This document shows, piece after piece, positions 8,405 through 16,440 of a DNA stretch of 64,000 nt. Position 1 is the stretch's first letter, and the number at the start of each line of letters is the position of its first letter. A program made the position numbers and the translations under genes. The stretch is from Gp13-AA77 sp035946735 (GTDB lineage Bacteria > Acidobacteriota > Terriglobia > UBA7540), in assembly GCA_035946735.1 (NCBI GenBank), contig DASYYZ010000098.1, forward strand, positions 62,001-126,000, read 5' to 3'. A model generated the notes under the pieces. That model was given only the letters and a program-made list of their open reading frames with translations. It made no database searches and was not told the origin of the DNA.

Positions 8405-8641
8405 ATGAACCCAACGCTTCAAATTTGGCTTCCGCCCATGCTGACCCTGCTGGGGACCCTCATTGCAGTAGTTTTTGCCGCTTGGCTGAACAATCGCTTT
8501 ATGGAAGCCAAGATCGACGCCCTTAGGGCTGAGATGAGGCAGGGATTCGCGGAGCTGCGTTTGGAATTTCACACTGCTTTGTCAGGTTTCGCGCATCGCC
8601 TGGAACGAGTCGAAGAGCGGCTCGGATCGGTCCAAAAATAG
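8405..8641 (+). CDS. Small membrane-anchored coiled-coil protein, unknown
   Basis: A 78-residue protein of unknown function between infC and rpmI. Residues 7-27 (IWLPPMLTLLGTLIAVVFAAW) form one transmembrane helix. Residues 34-76 form a charged heptad-like coiled coil (KIDALRAEMRQGFAELRLEF..., HRLERVEERLGSV). Topology would leave the coiled coil in the cytoplasm or periplasm as an oligomerisation or partner-binding rod. It starts 15 nt after the infC stop and ends 53 nt before rpmI, so it is likely co-transcribed with ribosomal genes. Similar single-TM/coiled-coil proteins occur widely; I do not recognise a specific family. Confidence 0.6.
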   Translation: MNPTLQIWLPPMLTLLGTLIAVVFAAWLNNRFMEAKIDALRAEMRQGFAELRLEFHTALSGFAHRLERVEERLGSVQK

Positions 8642-8694
8642 GATTTGAGACGCGGGATTTACCGTTAGTGTCCGGGATGCCAGGGGAGGGCTGT

Positions 8695-8916
8695 TTGGCT
8701 AAGGCGAAGGTAGTGAAAATCAAGCTCAAGACTCGCAAGGCGGCAGCCAAACGGTTCAAGCTGACGGCGGGCGGCAAGATTATGCGCGGGCACGCTTATG
8801 CCCGCCACATTTTGACTTCGAAGGACAGTAAGCGGAAACGCAAGCTGGATCAGAGCACAACAGTCGCGCCGGCAGATGAGGCTCGTGTGCGCGCCATGTT
8901 GCCTTACGGTAGGTAG
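8695..8916 (+). CDS. rpmI: 50S ribosomal protein L35
   Basis: L35 of the large ribosomal subunit: KIKLKTRKAAAKRFKLTAGGKIMRG is followed by the Arg/Lys-rich region HILTSKDSKRKRKL and the C-terminal VRAMLPYGR. The TTG at 8695 was chosen (73 residues) because GGGGAGGG lies at 8683-8690 and the sequence then starts MAKAKVVKIKLKTRK. An in-frame ATG at 8677 would place the ribosome binding site inside the gene. The N-terminus is about five residues longer than the common MPKLKTRK form. Confidence 0.93.
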   Translation: MAKAKVVKIKLKTRKAAAKRFKLTAGGKIMRGHAYARHILTSKDSKRKRKLDQSTTVAPADEARVRAMLPYGR

Positions 8917-9040
8917 GATTAGGATTTGGGAGCCGGAAACCGGGCCCACGCAATGCCAGCCCGGACTCTAAGTTGTAGCTTCTAAATCTGCTTTCACGGG
9001 TGCGGGAAGGCCAGAGGCTGGGTGCCTTCGACAGACGATG

Positions 9041-9086
9041 GAGTCGGGTAGAGATAAGGGTGAAGTTGCCTTATCCTTGCCGACTC
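9041..9086 (+). promoter_or_regulatory. Stable hairpin in the rpmI-rplT spacer
   Basis: A two-part stem: GAGTCGG (9041-9047) pairs with CCGACTC (9080-9086), and GATAAGG (9053-9059) pairs with CCTTATC (9069-9075), with a small internal loop and a 9-nt apical loop. No T-run follows, so it is not an ordinary terminator. L20 is known to repress its own operon by binding mRNA structures upstream of rpmI/rplT in other bacteria; this hairpin is a candidate site, 52 nt before rplT. Confidence 0.45.
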
Positions 9087-9137
9087 CCGACCTTTCGTTC
9101 AATGCCGCCCCGAAATTCCTGAGCAAAGGAGAAACCC

Positions 9138-9515
9138 ATGCCGAGAGTCAAGCGCGGATCTGTGCGCCGCGCCAATCGTAAGAAGCTTTCCAAGCTCACC
9201 AAGGGCTTTTTCCTCACCAAGAGCAAGCTCTACAGGTCGATGAAGGAGGCAGCGGACCGCGCGGGGCGATTTGCGTATCGCGACCGCCGCCGTCGCAAGC
9301 GCGATTTCCGTCGCCTGTGGATCGTGCGCATCAGCGCCGCCGCTCGCTTGCACGACCTTACCTACAGTCAGCTTATGCACGGCCTGAAGACCCTCGGAGT
9401 CGAGCTGGATCGCAAGATGCTTTCCGAAATGGCGGCTACCGACGCGCCGGCGTTTGCGGAGCTGGTGGCCAAGGTAAAGGAAGCGGCCGCTGCTCTTCCA
9501 GCGAAAGCCAGCTAG
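9138..9515 (+). CDS. rplT: 50S ribosomal protein L20
   Basis: L20, an early assembly protein of the large subunit. The sequence starts MPRVKRGSVRRANRKKLSKL and has the basic N-terminal extension, then the globular part with RRRRKRDFRRLWIVRISAAARL and the C-terminal helix region. At 125 residues it is close to the usual 115-120. Ribosome binding site AAAGGAG lies at about 9125-9131. It sits between rpmI and pheS in the conserved order. Confidence 0.97.
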   Translation: MPRVKRGSVRRANRKKLSKLTKGFFLTKSKLYRSMKEAADRAGRFAYRDRRRRKRDFRRLWIVRISAAARLHDLTYSQLMHGLKTLGVELDRKMLSEMAATDAPAFAELVAKVKEAAAALPAKAS

Positions 9516-9603
9516 GGTTTGCCTGTAGCCGCTGAATTTCTGACGATCCGCATTGACGCGTCGCATCGCACTTCTTTCGGAAGCACCCGGAAGTCTCCAG
9601 GTC

Positions 9604-10722
9604 ATGTCGATCGATGAAAAAGCCGGCAAGACCCTCAACGAGCTGGCGGTGGCGAATGGGGCCGCTGTGCACGATCTCTTTCAAGAGGTCCGAGCCGCGA
9701 TCTCCTCCGAACGAGACGCCTTGATTGCTCAGGGTGCCGCCAGCGAGGCCGAGCGCCAGCAGCTTGCGAAGGCGCTGAGGGATCGCTGGCTGGCGCGCAA
9801 GCACGGGATCCTTTCCATTATCGATGAGCACTGGCTGAAGGCTGCTCCTCGCGTGATCAAGCCCGCCGTAGGCCGCGAATTCAACTTTCTGCGGGAGGTC
9901 ACGGCTGAGCTCGAAATGGACGCGCTGCTGGCAGCCATTACCCTTAAGAAACAAACGGAAGGCACAGCATCTTCCGCGCCTGATCTCACGCTCCCTGGCT
10001 ACCGGCGCGAGCTGGGATCGATCCACCCGGTCACCCGCGTGCGGCGCGAGCTCGAGGACATTTTTCTGGGGCTTGGCTTCCGCATCGAAACCGGCCCGGA
10101 AATCGAGTCGGTCTACAACAATTTCGACGCCCTGAACATCCCCGAGAGTCACCCGTCACGCGACGATTGGGACACGCTCTACATTGATTCCAACACGTTG
10201 CTGCGCACTCATACCTCGCCCGTGCAGATCCGCGCCATGCGCAAGCACGGCGCGCCGCTGTACATCATCACGCCGGGAAAGTGCTATCGGAACGAGAATC
10301 CGGACGCGACCCATTCGGCCATGTTCCACCAGATCGAAGGCTTGGCCGTCGACACCGACATTACTTTCGCAGATCTCAAGGGGACCCTGGACTTTTTCGC
10401 CAAAAAGTTCTTCGGGGAAAAGACGCGGACCCGCTTTCAGCCTAGCTTCTTTCCCTTTACCGAGCCCAGCGGCGAGATGGCGGCGAGCTGTCCGTTTTGT
10501 GAAGGCCGGGGCTGCCGGACCTGCAAAGAGAGCGGTTGGATTGAACTGATGGGTTGCGGCATGGTACACCCGGACGTTTTGCGCCACGGCGGTATCGACC
10601 CGGAGCGCTATTCGGGTTGGGCCTTCGGCCTCGGGATCGATCGCTTTGCGATGCTCAAATACGGCATCGGTGAGATTCAGCACTTTTTTCAGAGCGATGT
10701 GAGATTCTTGCGGCAGTTTTGA
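9604..10722 (+). CDS. pheS: Phenylalanyl-tRNA synthetase alpha subunit
   Basis: Catalytic alpha subunit of the alpha2-beta2 PheRS that charges tRNA-Phe. From ATG 9604 it is 372 residues: N-terminal coiled-coil region (about 5-95), then the class II core from PGYRRELGSIHPVTRVRREL. Motif 2 lies around YRNENPDATHSAMFHQIEG and motif 3 at WAFGLGIDRFAMLKYGI. A Cys-rich insert, SCPFCEGRGCRTCKESGW, precedes motif 3 and has the spacing of a zinc knuckle, a variation seen in some bacterial PheS. A further in-frame TTG at 9553 is possible but has no ribosome binding site. pheT follows after 116 nt. Confidence 0.95.
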   Translation: MSIDEKAGKTLNELAVANGAAVHDLFQEVRAAISSERDALIAQGAASEAERQQLAKALRDRWLARKHGILSIIDEHWLKAAPRVIKPAVGREFNFLREVTAELEMDALLAAITLKKQTEGTASSAPDLTLPGYRRELGSIHPVTRVRRELEDIFLGLGFRIETGPEIESVYNNFDALNIPESHPSRDDWDTLYIDSNTLLRTHTSPVQIRAMRKHGAPLYIITPGKCYRNENPDATHSAMFHQIEGLAVDTDITFADLKGTLDFFAKKFFGEKTRTRFQPSFFPFTEPSGEMAASCPFCEGRGCRTCKESGWIELMGCGMVHPDVLRHGGIDPERYSGWAFGLGIDRFAMLKYGIGEIQHFFQSDVRFLRQF

Positions 10723-10838
10723 GAAGCGTCCGTTGCCAGTTGTCCGCCGTCAGTTGTACTGAAAGCTGATCATCAGACGGGGAGCGGCCACCGCATATGG
10801 ACAGCGGACCGCTGAGAAAACCCAGGTAAACTAAACGA

Positions 10839-12890
10839 ATGAAGGTCTTGCTGAACTGGCTCAGCGAATTCGTGGAACTTCCGCCGGACCGGCGCGAGTT
10901 GGAGACGCGCCTGACCATGCTTGGCCTGGGCGTGGCATCCTCCACGCCCATTGGCGGCGACCGCGTTCTCGATCTCGAGGTCACCACCAACCGGCCCGAC
11001 TGCCTCGGTCACCTGGGAGTGGCGCGCGAAGCGGCCGCTGGGTTCGTGAAGCCCCTTCGCTTGCAGACTATTGCAGTGACAGAATCGAATCGGCCCGCCC
11101 ATACCGCCATCTCGATTGAGATCGACGACGTTGGCGGCTGCGCCCGCTTCTGCGGCCGAGTGATCCAGAACGTAAAGGTACAACCATCGCCGGAATGGCT
11201 GGCGCGCCGGCTCGAAGCTGTGGGCGTCCGTCCGATCAACAACGTCGCGGACGTCACCAATTACGTTCTGATGGAGCTTGGACATCCGATGCACGCCTAT
11301 GATCTTGATCGTCTCGCAGGATCGAAGATCATCGTGCGCCGGGCCCGGGCCGGCGAAAAGGTGCATACTCTCGACGGCGTCAAGCGCACGCTTTCCGCTG
11401 AAGACCTGGTGATCGCAGATGCGGAGCGCGCCGTGGGCCTGGCAGGTGTGATGGGCGGTGAGGATTCGGAGATCGCCTTCCGCACGCGCGCCGTAATGCT
11501 GGAAAGCGCCTGGTTCGAGCCGGTCGGCATTCGCCGTGCGTCCAAGCGGCATGGCCTTCACACCGAGGCTTCACATCGATTTGAGCGCGGAGCCGACATT
11601 GAAATGGCCCGGCAGGCGATCGATCGGGCTGCGGCTCTGATCGCAGAGCTTGCCGGTGGCGACCTGCTGATGGGAGTCGTAGATGCTTACCCCGAACCTC
11701 GAACGCGAGCGGCGATTGGATTGAGAGCCTCGGAAATACTCCGCATTCTGGGAGCCGCAATCGGCGCTGAAGAAGTGGCCGCAAGTCTGAACGCGCTTGG
11801 CTTTCAAGTGGAACCGCACGGGGAAGGCTTCTGGCGCGTGACTCCGCCCTCTTTCCGGCTGGATGTGGCCCGGGAGATCGATCTGGTGGAGGAGGTGGCA
11901 CGGCTCCACGGCTATGATCGGCTGCCTTCCCGTGTGCGGCCCGCGCCGCCGTTTGTGGACCGCGATGCGCGCCGCGAAAAAGAGATGACGATTTCATCTA
12001 CGCTCGTGGCGCTCGGCTATCGTGAGATTATTGTTTCCAGTATGGTCGATCCGGAGGAGAATGCGCGCTTCACCGACGAAGAACCCGTTCGCCTGGTGAA
12101 CCCATTGATCGAGGACGCCTCCGCCATGCGATCTACGTCCGCGCCCGGCATGCTGCGCGCGTTACGCTGGAACCTGGATCGAGGCCAAACCGATTTGCGT
12201 CTGTTCGAGTTTGGCGAGGTCTACACCACATCGACCCGCACGGCGGAGGGATTGCCTGCTGAACGGCGGGTTCTGACGCTGGGCGCGACCGGTTTCCGGC
12301 GGCCTGGGAGCGTGCATGACGCGGCCCGCGCGCTCGACTTCTTCGACCTTAAGGGCGATCTGGAGGTCGCGCTCCGGCAGTTCGATCTGAAAGGCCTCGA
12401 GTTCAAGACTGAAGGCTCCCGCTATCACGAGTCCGGCGTGGCGGCGCGCTTCATCGCCGGAGATCAAACCCTGGCGCGATTCGGCCAGGTAAGCCACGAG
12501 GTGGCGCGCGAGTACAAGCTGCGACAGCCCGTTTATCTGGCTGAGATCGATCTGGAGAAGTTGCTGGCTGCTCCGCTGCGAGGCCGTGCGTTTCGTCCGT
12601 TTTCAAAATTTCCGGCAGTGGAACGAGATCTTTCGCTCGTGCTGCCGGGATCAGTACGCTACAGTGATATCGAGAGCGCCTTGGGCGGCTCGCGCATCGA
12701 AGGCTTGCAGGAATTCCACCCGGCGGACCGCTTTGAAGGCGGCACGTTGCCTGCGGGTCACTACAGCCTGCTGCTGCGCATCGTACTGCAAAGTACGGAG
12801 CGCACTCTGACGGGTGAGGAAGCGGATCGCGCCGCCGCGACCGTGGTGGAGGCTTTGGAACCGCTGGGCGTCCATTTGCGCACGGCCTAA
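10839..12890 (+). CDS. pheT: Phenylalanyl-tRNA synthetase beta subunit, short form
   Basis: Beta subunit of PheRS, providing tRNA binding and editing. It begins MKVLLNWLSEFVELP and runs through the B3/B4 editing region (DEVGG-like region; NNVADVTNYVLMELGHPMHAYDLDRL), the B5 domain, the core-like domain (ARLHGYDRLPSR) and the C-terminal ferredoxin-like FDX-ACB domain (FSKFPAVERDLSLVL). At 683 residues it is about 110 shorter than the Escherichia coli form: after VLDLEVTTNRPDCLGHLGVAREAAA the B3 domain comes directly, so the EMAP/OB tRNA-binding insertion near residue 40-150 is missing. Such short forms are seen in several phyla. Confidence 0.95.
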   Translation: MKVLLNWLSEFVELPPDRRELETRLTMLGLGVASSTPIGGDRVLDLEVTTNRPDCLGHLGVAREAAAGFVKPLRLQTIAVTESNRPAHTAISIEIDDVGGCARFCGRVIQNVKVQPSPEWLARRLEAVGVRPINNVADVTNYVLMELGHPMHAYDLDRLAGSKIIVRRARAGEKVHTLDGVKRTLSAEDLVIADAERAVGLAGVMGGEDSEIAFRTRAVMLESAWFEPVGIRRASKRHGLHTEASHRFERGADIEMARQAIDRAAALIAELAGGDLLMGVVDAYPEPRTRAAIGLRASEILRILGAAIGAEEVAASLNALGFQVEPHGEGFWRVTPPSFRLDVAREIDLVEEVARLHGYDRLPSRVRPAPPFVDRDARREKEMTISSTLVALGYREIIVSSMVDPEENARFTDEEPVRLVNPLIEDASAMRSTSAPGMLRALRWNLDRGQTDLRLFEFGEVYTTSTRTAEGLPAERRVLTLGATGFRRPGSVHDAARALDFFDLKGDLEVALRQFDLKGLEFKTEGSRYHESGVAARFIAGDQTLARFGQVSHEVAREYKLRQPVYLAEIDLEKLLAAPLRGRAFRPFSKFPAVERDLSLVLPGSVRYSDIESALGGSRIEGLQEFHPADRFEGGTLPAGHYSLLLRIVLQSTERTLTGEEADRAAATVVEALEPLGVHLRTA

Positions 12891-12915
12891 ATATAAAAGA
12901 AGGGACTCAAGAGAG

Positions 12916-13191
12916 ATGAGCGTAGCAACCGCGACTGAACCCATAGATTCGTTCCGGCAATTTCAAGAAAAGATCGCGCGCGCCGTTGAAGTCGTTAAGC
13001 GCGCACAGACCGAAAAGAAGGCGCTCGAACAGGAAATCGAGAGGCTGCGCACGGCTTCCAAGGAGCGCGCCCGCGAATGGGACGCGAAGGAACGCGAGTT
13101 GGTGGCGTTGCGGCGCGAACGCGAGGAAGTTCGGGAGCGCGTGGAAAAGCTGTTGGAGCAGATCGAAGGCTTGACCGAGTCCGGGGTATAG
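12916..13191 (+). CDS. Short coiled-coil protein, ZapB-like
   Basis: A 91-residue protein that is almost entirely coiled coil: residues 14-85 (QEKIARAVEVVKRAQTEKKA... EEVRERVEKLLEQIEGL) carry regular heptads of Leu/Val/Ala with Glu/Lys/Arg. ATG 12916 was chosen; GAGAG lies just upstream. It precedes a ZapA gene by 135 nt, so a role with FtsZ-ring proteins, in the manner of ZapB, is likely. Coiled coils are easily confused between families, so the name is by context and shape, not by identity. Confidence 0.65.
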   Translation: MSVATATEPIDSFRQFQEKIARAVEVVKRAQTEKKALEQEIERLRTASKERAREWDAKERELVALRREREEVRERVEKLLEQIEGLTESGV

Positions 13192-13326
13192 ACCGTGAAA
13201 GGACCAGCACGCCGCGACCGGGCAGCCAGTCAACAGCCGTGACTTGCGGCGTGGGTCACAAGCACCGTGATTTTTGATCCACGCTAGCCGCCGCTCAAGG
13301 CCTCTGCCCCGAAGGTGGTGAGAAAG

Positions 13327-13611
13327 TTGAAACAGGAAAACGAAGGCATTCGCGTCGAGATTTACGACCAGTCATACTTCATGCGCGGCCAGCTTGACCC
13401 GGAGTACATCCGCAAATTGGCCGAATTTGTAGACGGCAAGATGCGGTCAGTCGCGTCCCGCACGCGCACGGTGGATACGATGAGGGTAGCAGTCCTGGCG
13501 GCGTTAAATATTGCGGATGAGTATTACCGGATGCAAGCCAAGATCCAGCAGGTCGAGGTGAAAATGAGCGAGTGCAGCGGCGCCCTGGACGAGCTCTTGG
13601 AAGTGAGCTGA
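13327..13611 (+). CDS. zapA: Cell division protein ZapA family
   Basis: ZapA stabilises FtsZ protofilaments at the division ring. The N-terminal globular part reads VRVEIYDQSYFMRGQLDPEY-type sequence, followed by YIRKLAEFVDGKMR and the helix TMRVAVLAALNIADEYYRM, then a C-terminal coiled coil. At 94 residues it has family length. The start is uncertain: TTG 13327 gives a standard N-terminus and is about 11 nt from AAGG; GTGs at 13315 and 13318 are alternatives. It lies between a ZapB-like gene and ymdB. Confidence 0.88.
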   Translation: MKQENEGIRVEIYDQSYFMRGQLDPEYIRKLAEFVDGKMRSVASRTRTVDTMRVAVLAALNIADEYYRMQAKIQQVEVKMSECSGALDELLEVS

Positions 13612-13707
13612 GGGTTTCCGAGTCCGAAGCATTCTTGAATCTGTGATCCTGAACCAGACCCGTCGATTCGGGAATCTTGATTTCCACTCGCGTCTTGCCG
13701 CTCCGCT

Positions 13708-14505
13708 ATGAAAATACTATTTGTGGGCGATATCTTTGGAGAGCCTGGCCGCAAAATCGTGCGCCAGGCGCTCCCGGATCTCATCGCGGAGTATGCGCCC
13801 GACCTCATCCTCGCCAACGGTGAAAATGCAGCTCATGGATTCGGCATCACGCCGGGGCTCGTCGACGAGCTCATGGACGCCGGCATCGAGGCGCTGACCT
13901 CCGGCAATCACATCTGGGACCGAAAGGAGATTCTTCCTTACCTGGCTGGGAAGCGGAACGGACGCCTGTTGCGGCCGGCAAATTTCCCTCCGGGGGCTCC
14001 CGGTCAGGGTCTGTATCTAGGCCGAACTCGCGGCGGCGCATCTTACGCCGTGCTGAACCTGCAGGGCCGCGTATTCATGAGCAGCATTGACTGCCCGTTT
14101 CGTGGCGCCGATGCGCTGCTTTCGAACGTTCCGCCTGAAGTCAAGATTCGAGTGCTCGATATGCACGCCGAGACCACCTCGGAAAAAGTGGCGCTCGGCT
14201 GGTATCTCGACGGGCGCCTCACGGCAATCGTGGGAACCCACACTCATATTCCCACCGCCGACGAGCACGTTCTACCGCAGGGCACGGCTTATATCACCGA
14301 CGTCGGAATGACGGGTCCGTATGACTCCGTGATCGGAATGGAAAAGAAGACGGTAATCGAAAAATTCCTGAATCAGACTCCGGCGCGCTTCGATGTGGCT
14401 CGAGGTGATGTCCGTCTCAGTGCCGTGCTCATCGAAGCGGATGAGACCAGCGGCCACGCGCTCTCGATCCGACGCATCATGCGGCCGAGTCCTTTCGGCT
14501 CTTAG
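13708..14505 (+). CDS. ymdB: YmdB-family metallophosphoesterase
   Basis: A calcineurin-like phosphodiesterase of the family named after Bacillus YmdB, which hydrolyses 2',3'-cyclic nucleotides and affects RNase Y-dependent RNA levels. Metal-binding motifs are clear: VGDIFGEPGR (Asp at residue 8), ANGENAAHG, LTSGNHIWDRKE, and the C-terminal GTHTHIPTADE. The length, 265 residues, is standard. In many bacteria the gene follows rny; here it follows zapA directly after 96 nt and rny is not in the window. Confidence 0.92.
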   Translation: MKILFVGDIFGEPGRKIVRQALPDLIAEYAPDLILANGENAAHGFGITPGLVDELMDAGIEALTSGNHIWDRKEILPYLAGKRNGRLLRPANFPPGAPGQGLYLGRTRGGASYAVLNLQGRVFMSSIDCPFRGADALLSNVPPEVKIRVLDMHAETTSEKVALGWYLDGRLTAIVGTHTHIPTADEHVLPQGTAYITDVGMTGPYDSVIGMEKKTVIEKFLNQTPARFDVARGDVRLSAVLIEADETSGHALSIRRIMRPSPFGS

Positions 14506-14581
14506 TTTAATTTGGCTCGGCACCCGCCATTGACTCGAGCATCCTCTCTGCGATACCTTTAGGAGCGAAGAAGAGGCGAAA

Positions 14582-15583
14582 GTGCACTCACCCGTCCTTC
14601 CTTTTCCGAAGAACTCCCGGCGGCCCCCGGGCTCCGGCGCGCACAGTTCACTCACGCCTTCGATTCGTATCGGGCCTGCAGGATGGTCGTATACGGACTG
14701 GGCCGGGATCGTCTATCCACGCTCACGCTCCCGGCGTTTTCACGAAGCGGAGTACCTCTCGCAGTTTTTCGATACAATCGAAATCAATACATCCTTCTAT
14801 GCGCCTTTGCAGGCGGAGACGGCTCGATCCTGGGTAGGACGCGTGTCACACAATCCGCGGTTCCTGTTCACCGCCAAGCTGTGGAAGCGCTTCACGCACG
14901 AGAGGGATGGCAGCCGGGAAGAGGAGCGGGCGTTCAAGCGCGGGCTTGAGCCGCTCGCGCAAGAGAATCGACTAGGCGCGTTGCTACTGCAATTCCCATG
15001 GTCCTTCAAGTGGTCGCGAGAGAACCGTGAATACCTCGGCGCGCTGGTGATGGAGTTCGTCGAGTATCCGCTGGTGATCGAGGTGCGCCACAGTTCCTGG
15101 AATCGTCCGGAGGCGTTTGAATTGATGGCCGATCTGGGAGTGGGCTTCTGCAACATTGACCAGCCGATCGTGGGCCGCTCCCTGGCCCCGACAGCCGAGG
15201 CCATCGGACCCGTGGGCTACGTGCGTCTTCATGGCCGCAACTATAACCAGTGGTTTGGCGCGTCAGAACCGCACGAACGATACAACTACCTCTACTCCAT
15301 GGACGAGCTCGAGCCTTGGGCTGAGCGCGTCAAACACGTCGCCGAGCGTTCCCAAGCTACCTTCGTGATCACTAACAATCACTTCGAGGGCAAAGCCGTG
15401 GCAAACGCGCTCGAACTCGAGGCGCTGCTCAGAGGCGAGCCTGTGGCGGTGCCGGAAACCCTCAAGTTTCGATACCCGGAACTGGCGCGCATCGCGGCTG
15501 AGCCCGCTCAATCCGCAGAAGCCGAAGGCTCCGCGCCGGCCCAAGGCAGTCTTGGATTCGAGGCCGCAGAGCCTTCCGCATAA
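14582..15583 (+). CDS. DUF72 (YecE-like) TIM-barrel protein
   Basis: A 333-residue protein of the DUF72 family, a TIM-barrel fold of unknown biochemical role. Diagnostic stretches are RIGPAGWSYTDWAG, IEINTSFYAPL, RFLFTAKLWKRFTHER, LLLQFPWSFKW, VIEVRHSSWNR and YVRLHGRN. Residues 1-25 (HSPVLPFPKNSRRPPGS) precede the domain and the last 30 residues are low-complexity Ala/Glu. The start is GTG 14582 after GAGG at about 14573. Conserved polar residues line the barrel mouth, so an enzyme is likely, but no substrate is established. Confidence 0.85.
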   Translation: MHSPVLPFPKNSRRPPGSGAHSSLTPSIRIGPAGWSYTDWAGIVYPRSRSRRFHEAEYLSQFFDTIEINTSFYAPLQAETARSWVGRVSHNPRFLFTAKLWKRFTHERDGSREEERAFKRGLEPLAQENRLGALLLQFPWSFKWSRENREYLGALVMEFVEYPLVIEVRHSSWNRPEAFELMADLGVGFCNIDQPIVGRSLAPTAEAIGPVGYVRLHGRNYNQWFGASEPHERYNYLYSMDELEPWAERVKHVAERSQATFVITNNHFEGKAVANALELEALLRGEPVAVPETLKFRYPELARIAAEPAQSAEAEGSAPAQGSLGFEAAEPSA

Positions 15584-15684
15584 GAAAGTCCGAAGGTCGC
15601 GGTCAAGAGCACCCATTCGATTCGGACAATCTTACAGTTGGCATTTGGCAGCCGGCCCGGGTTGGTGCTAAGCTTACGCAATCT

Positions 15685-16398
15685 ATGTACTGGGTGATGG
15701 GTGGCGCTGTCCTTCTCTTGATGGGCATGGTACTGCGGCGAGTGCTGGGTCTTGGAGCACCCATCCGCCGCCGGCCCATTTCTTTAGAGCCCGAGCAGAA
15801 ATCGTTCTGCGAGGCGGTCGCAGACGAGGTTCAGTGCCGTTCGGAGATTTTGGCATGCTTGCTTAACGACGTCATCGGAGAGCTGAAGGCCGGTCACTGT
15901 GAGAACGCGCCTGAACTTCTGGATTTGTTCGAGGCCGAATGGGCCAGCCTGGCCGAGCTCCTAAATGCAATCTTGCAGAACGTGGCGGAGTACCTTCCCC
16001 TTGCGCACATTGTGATTCCCGTCCGAAGCATGGTTCCGGCCCACTTCCGCTCCGACGTGATGATCGACTACTTGCGTCTCCCCGAATTGGTAGACCAGTT
16101 TCTGTTCCGAACAAAGCTGAGATTTCACCTGCAAGTCAAGGTCCTGCGGCACGCCGTGGCCATATTAACCGATGACTTTTACCGGGCGGAGCCGAAGAGC
16201 CACCTGAGGCCCGTTTTCTCGCGCGCCCTCTGGAGCCGCATGGATCGGGATTACCATGATTTTGACCTCGTCGCCAAGAGGACAATCCTGGCCTTTGGGA
16301 AATTTGTCAGTTGGCTGCCGCAAAATGCGGCAGCAGCGTTAGTGCTGACGCTGCGGCCTATGTTGGATCGCGGCGCTGTCCGCTCGCTCGTACGCTAG
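15685..16398 (+). CDS. Membrane-anchored protein of unknown function
   Basis: A 237-residue protein I do not recognise. Residues 2-22 (YWVMGGAVLLLMGMVLRRVL) form one N-terminal membrane segment followed by Arg-rich GAPIRRRP, so most of the protein should be cytoplasmic. The rest is predicted mainly helical, with acidic segments (LNDVIGELKAGHCENAPELLDLFEAEW), a Leu-rich region around PLAHIVIPVRSM, and basic C-terminal helices. Three Cys residues (in SFCEAV, VQCRSE, LACLLN) are clustered at about 49-66. It stands alone, with 101 nt before it and a convergent gene after it. Confidence 0.6.
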   Translation: MYWVMGGAVLLLMGMVLRRVLGLGAPIRRRPISLEPEQKSFCEAVADEVQCRSEILACLLNDVIGELKAGHCENAPELLDLFEAEWASLAELLNAILQNVAEYLPLAHIVIPVRSMVPAHFRSDVMIDYLRLPELVDQFLFRTKLRFHLQVKVLRHAVAILTDDFYRAEPKSHLRPVFSRALWSRMDRDYHDFDLVAKRTILAFGKFVSWLPQNAAAALVLTLRPMLDRGAVRSLVR

Positions 16399-16440
16399 AG
16401 GTGCGGATTCGTCGCTGGCGCTGCGGTCTACTCCCGCCTG

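Noticed and set aside
13192..13326. Possible 6S RNA in the gap before zapA
   Set aside because: 6S RNA is often near zapA, but this gap is short (135 nt) and I see no long double-stem with a central bubble.
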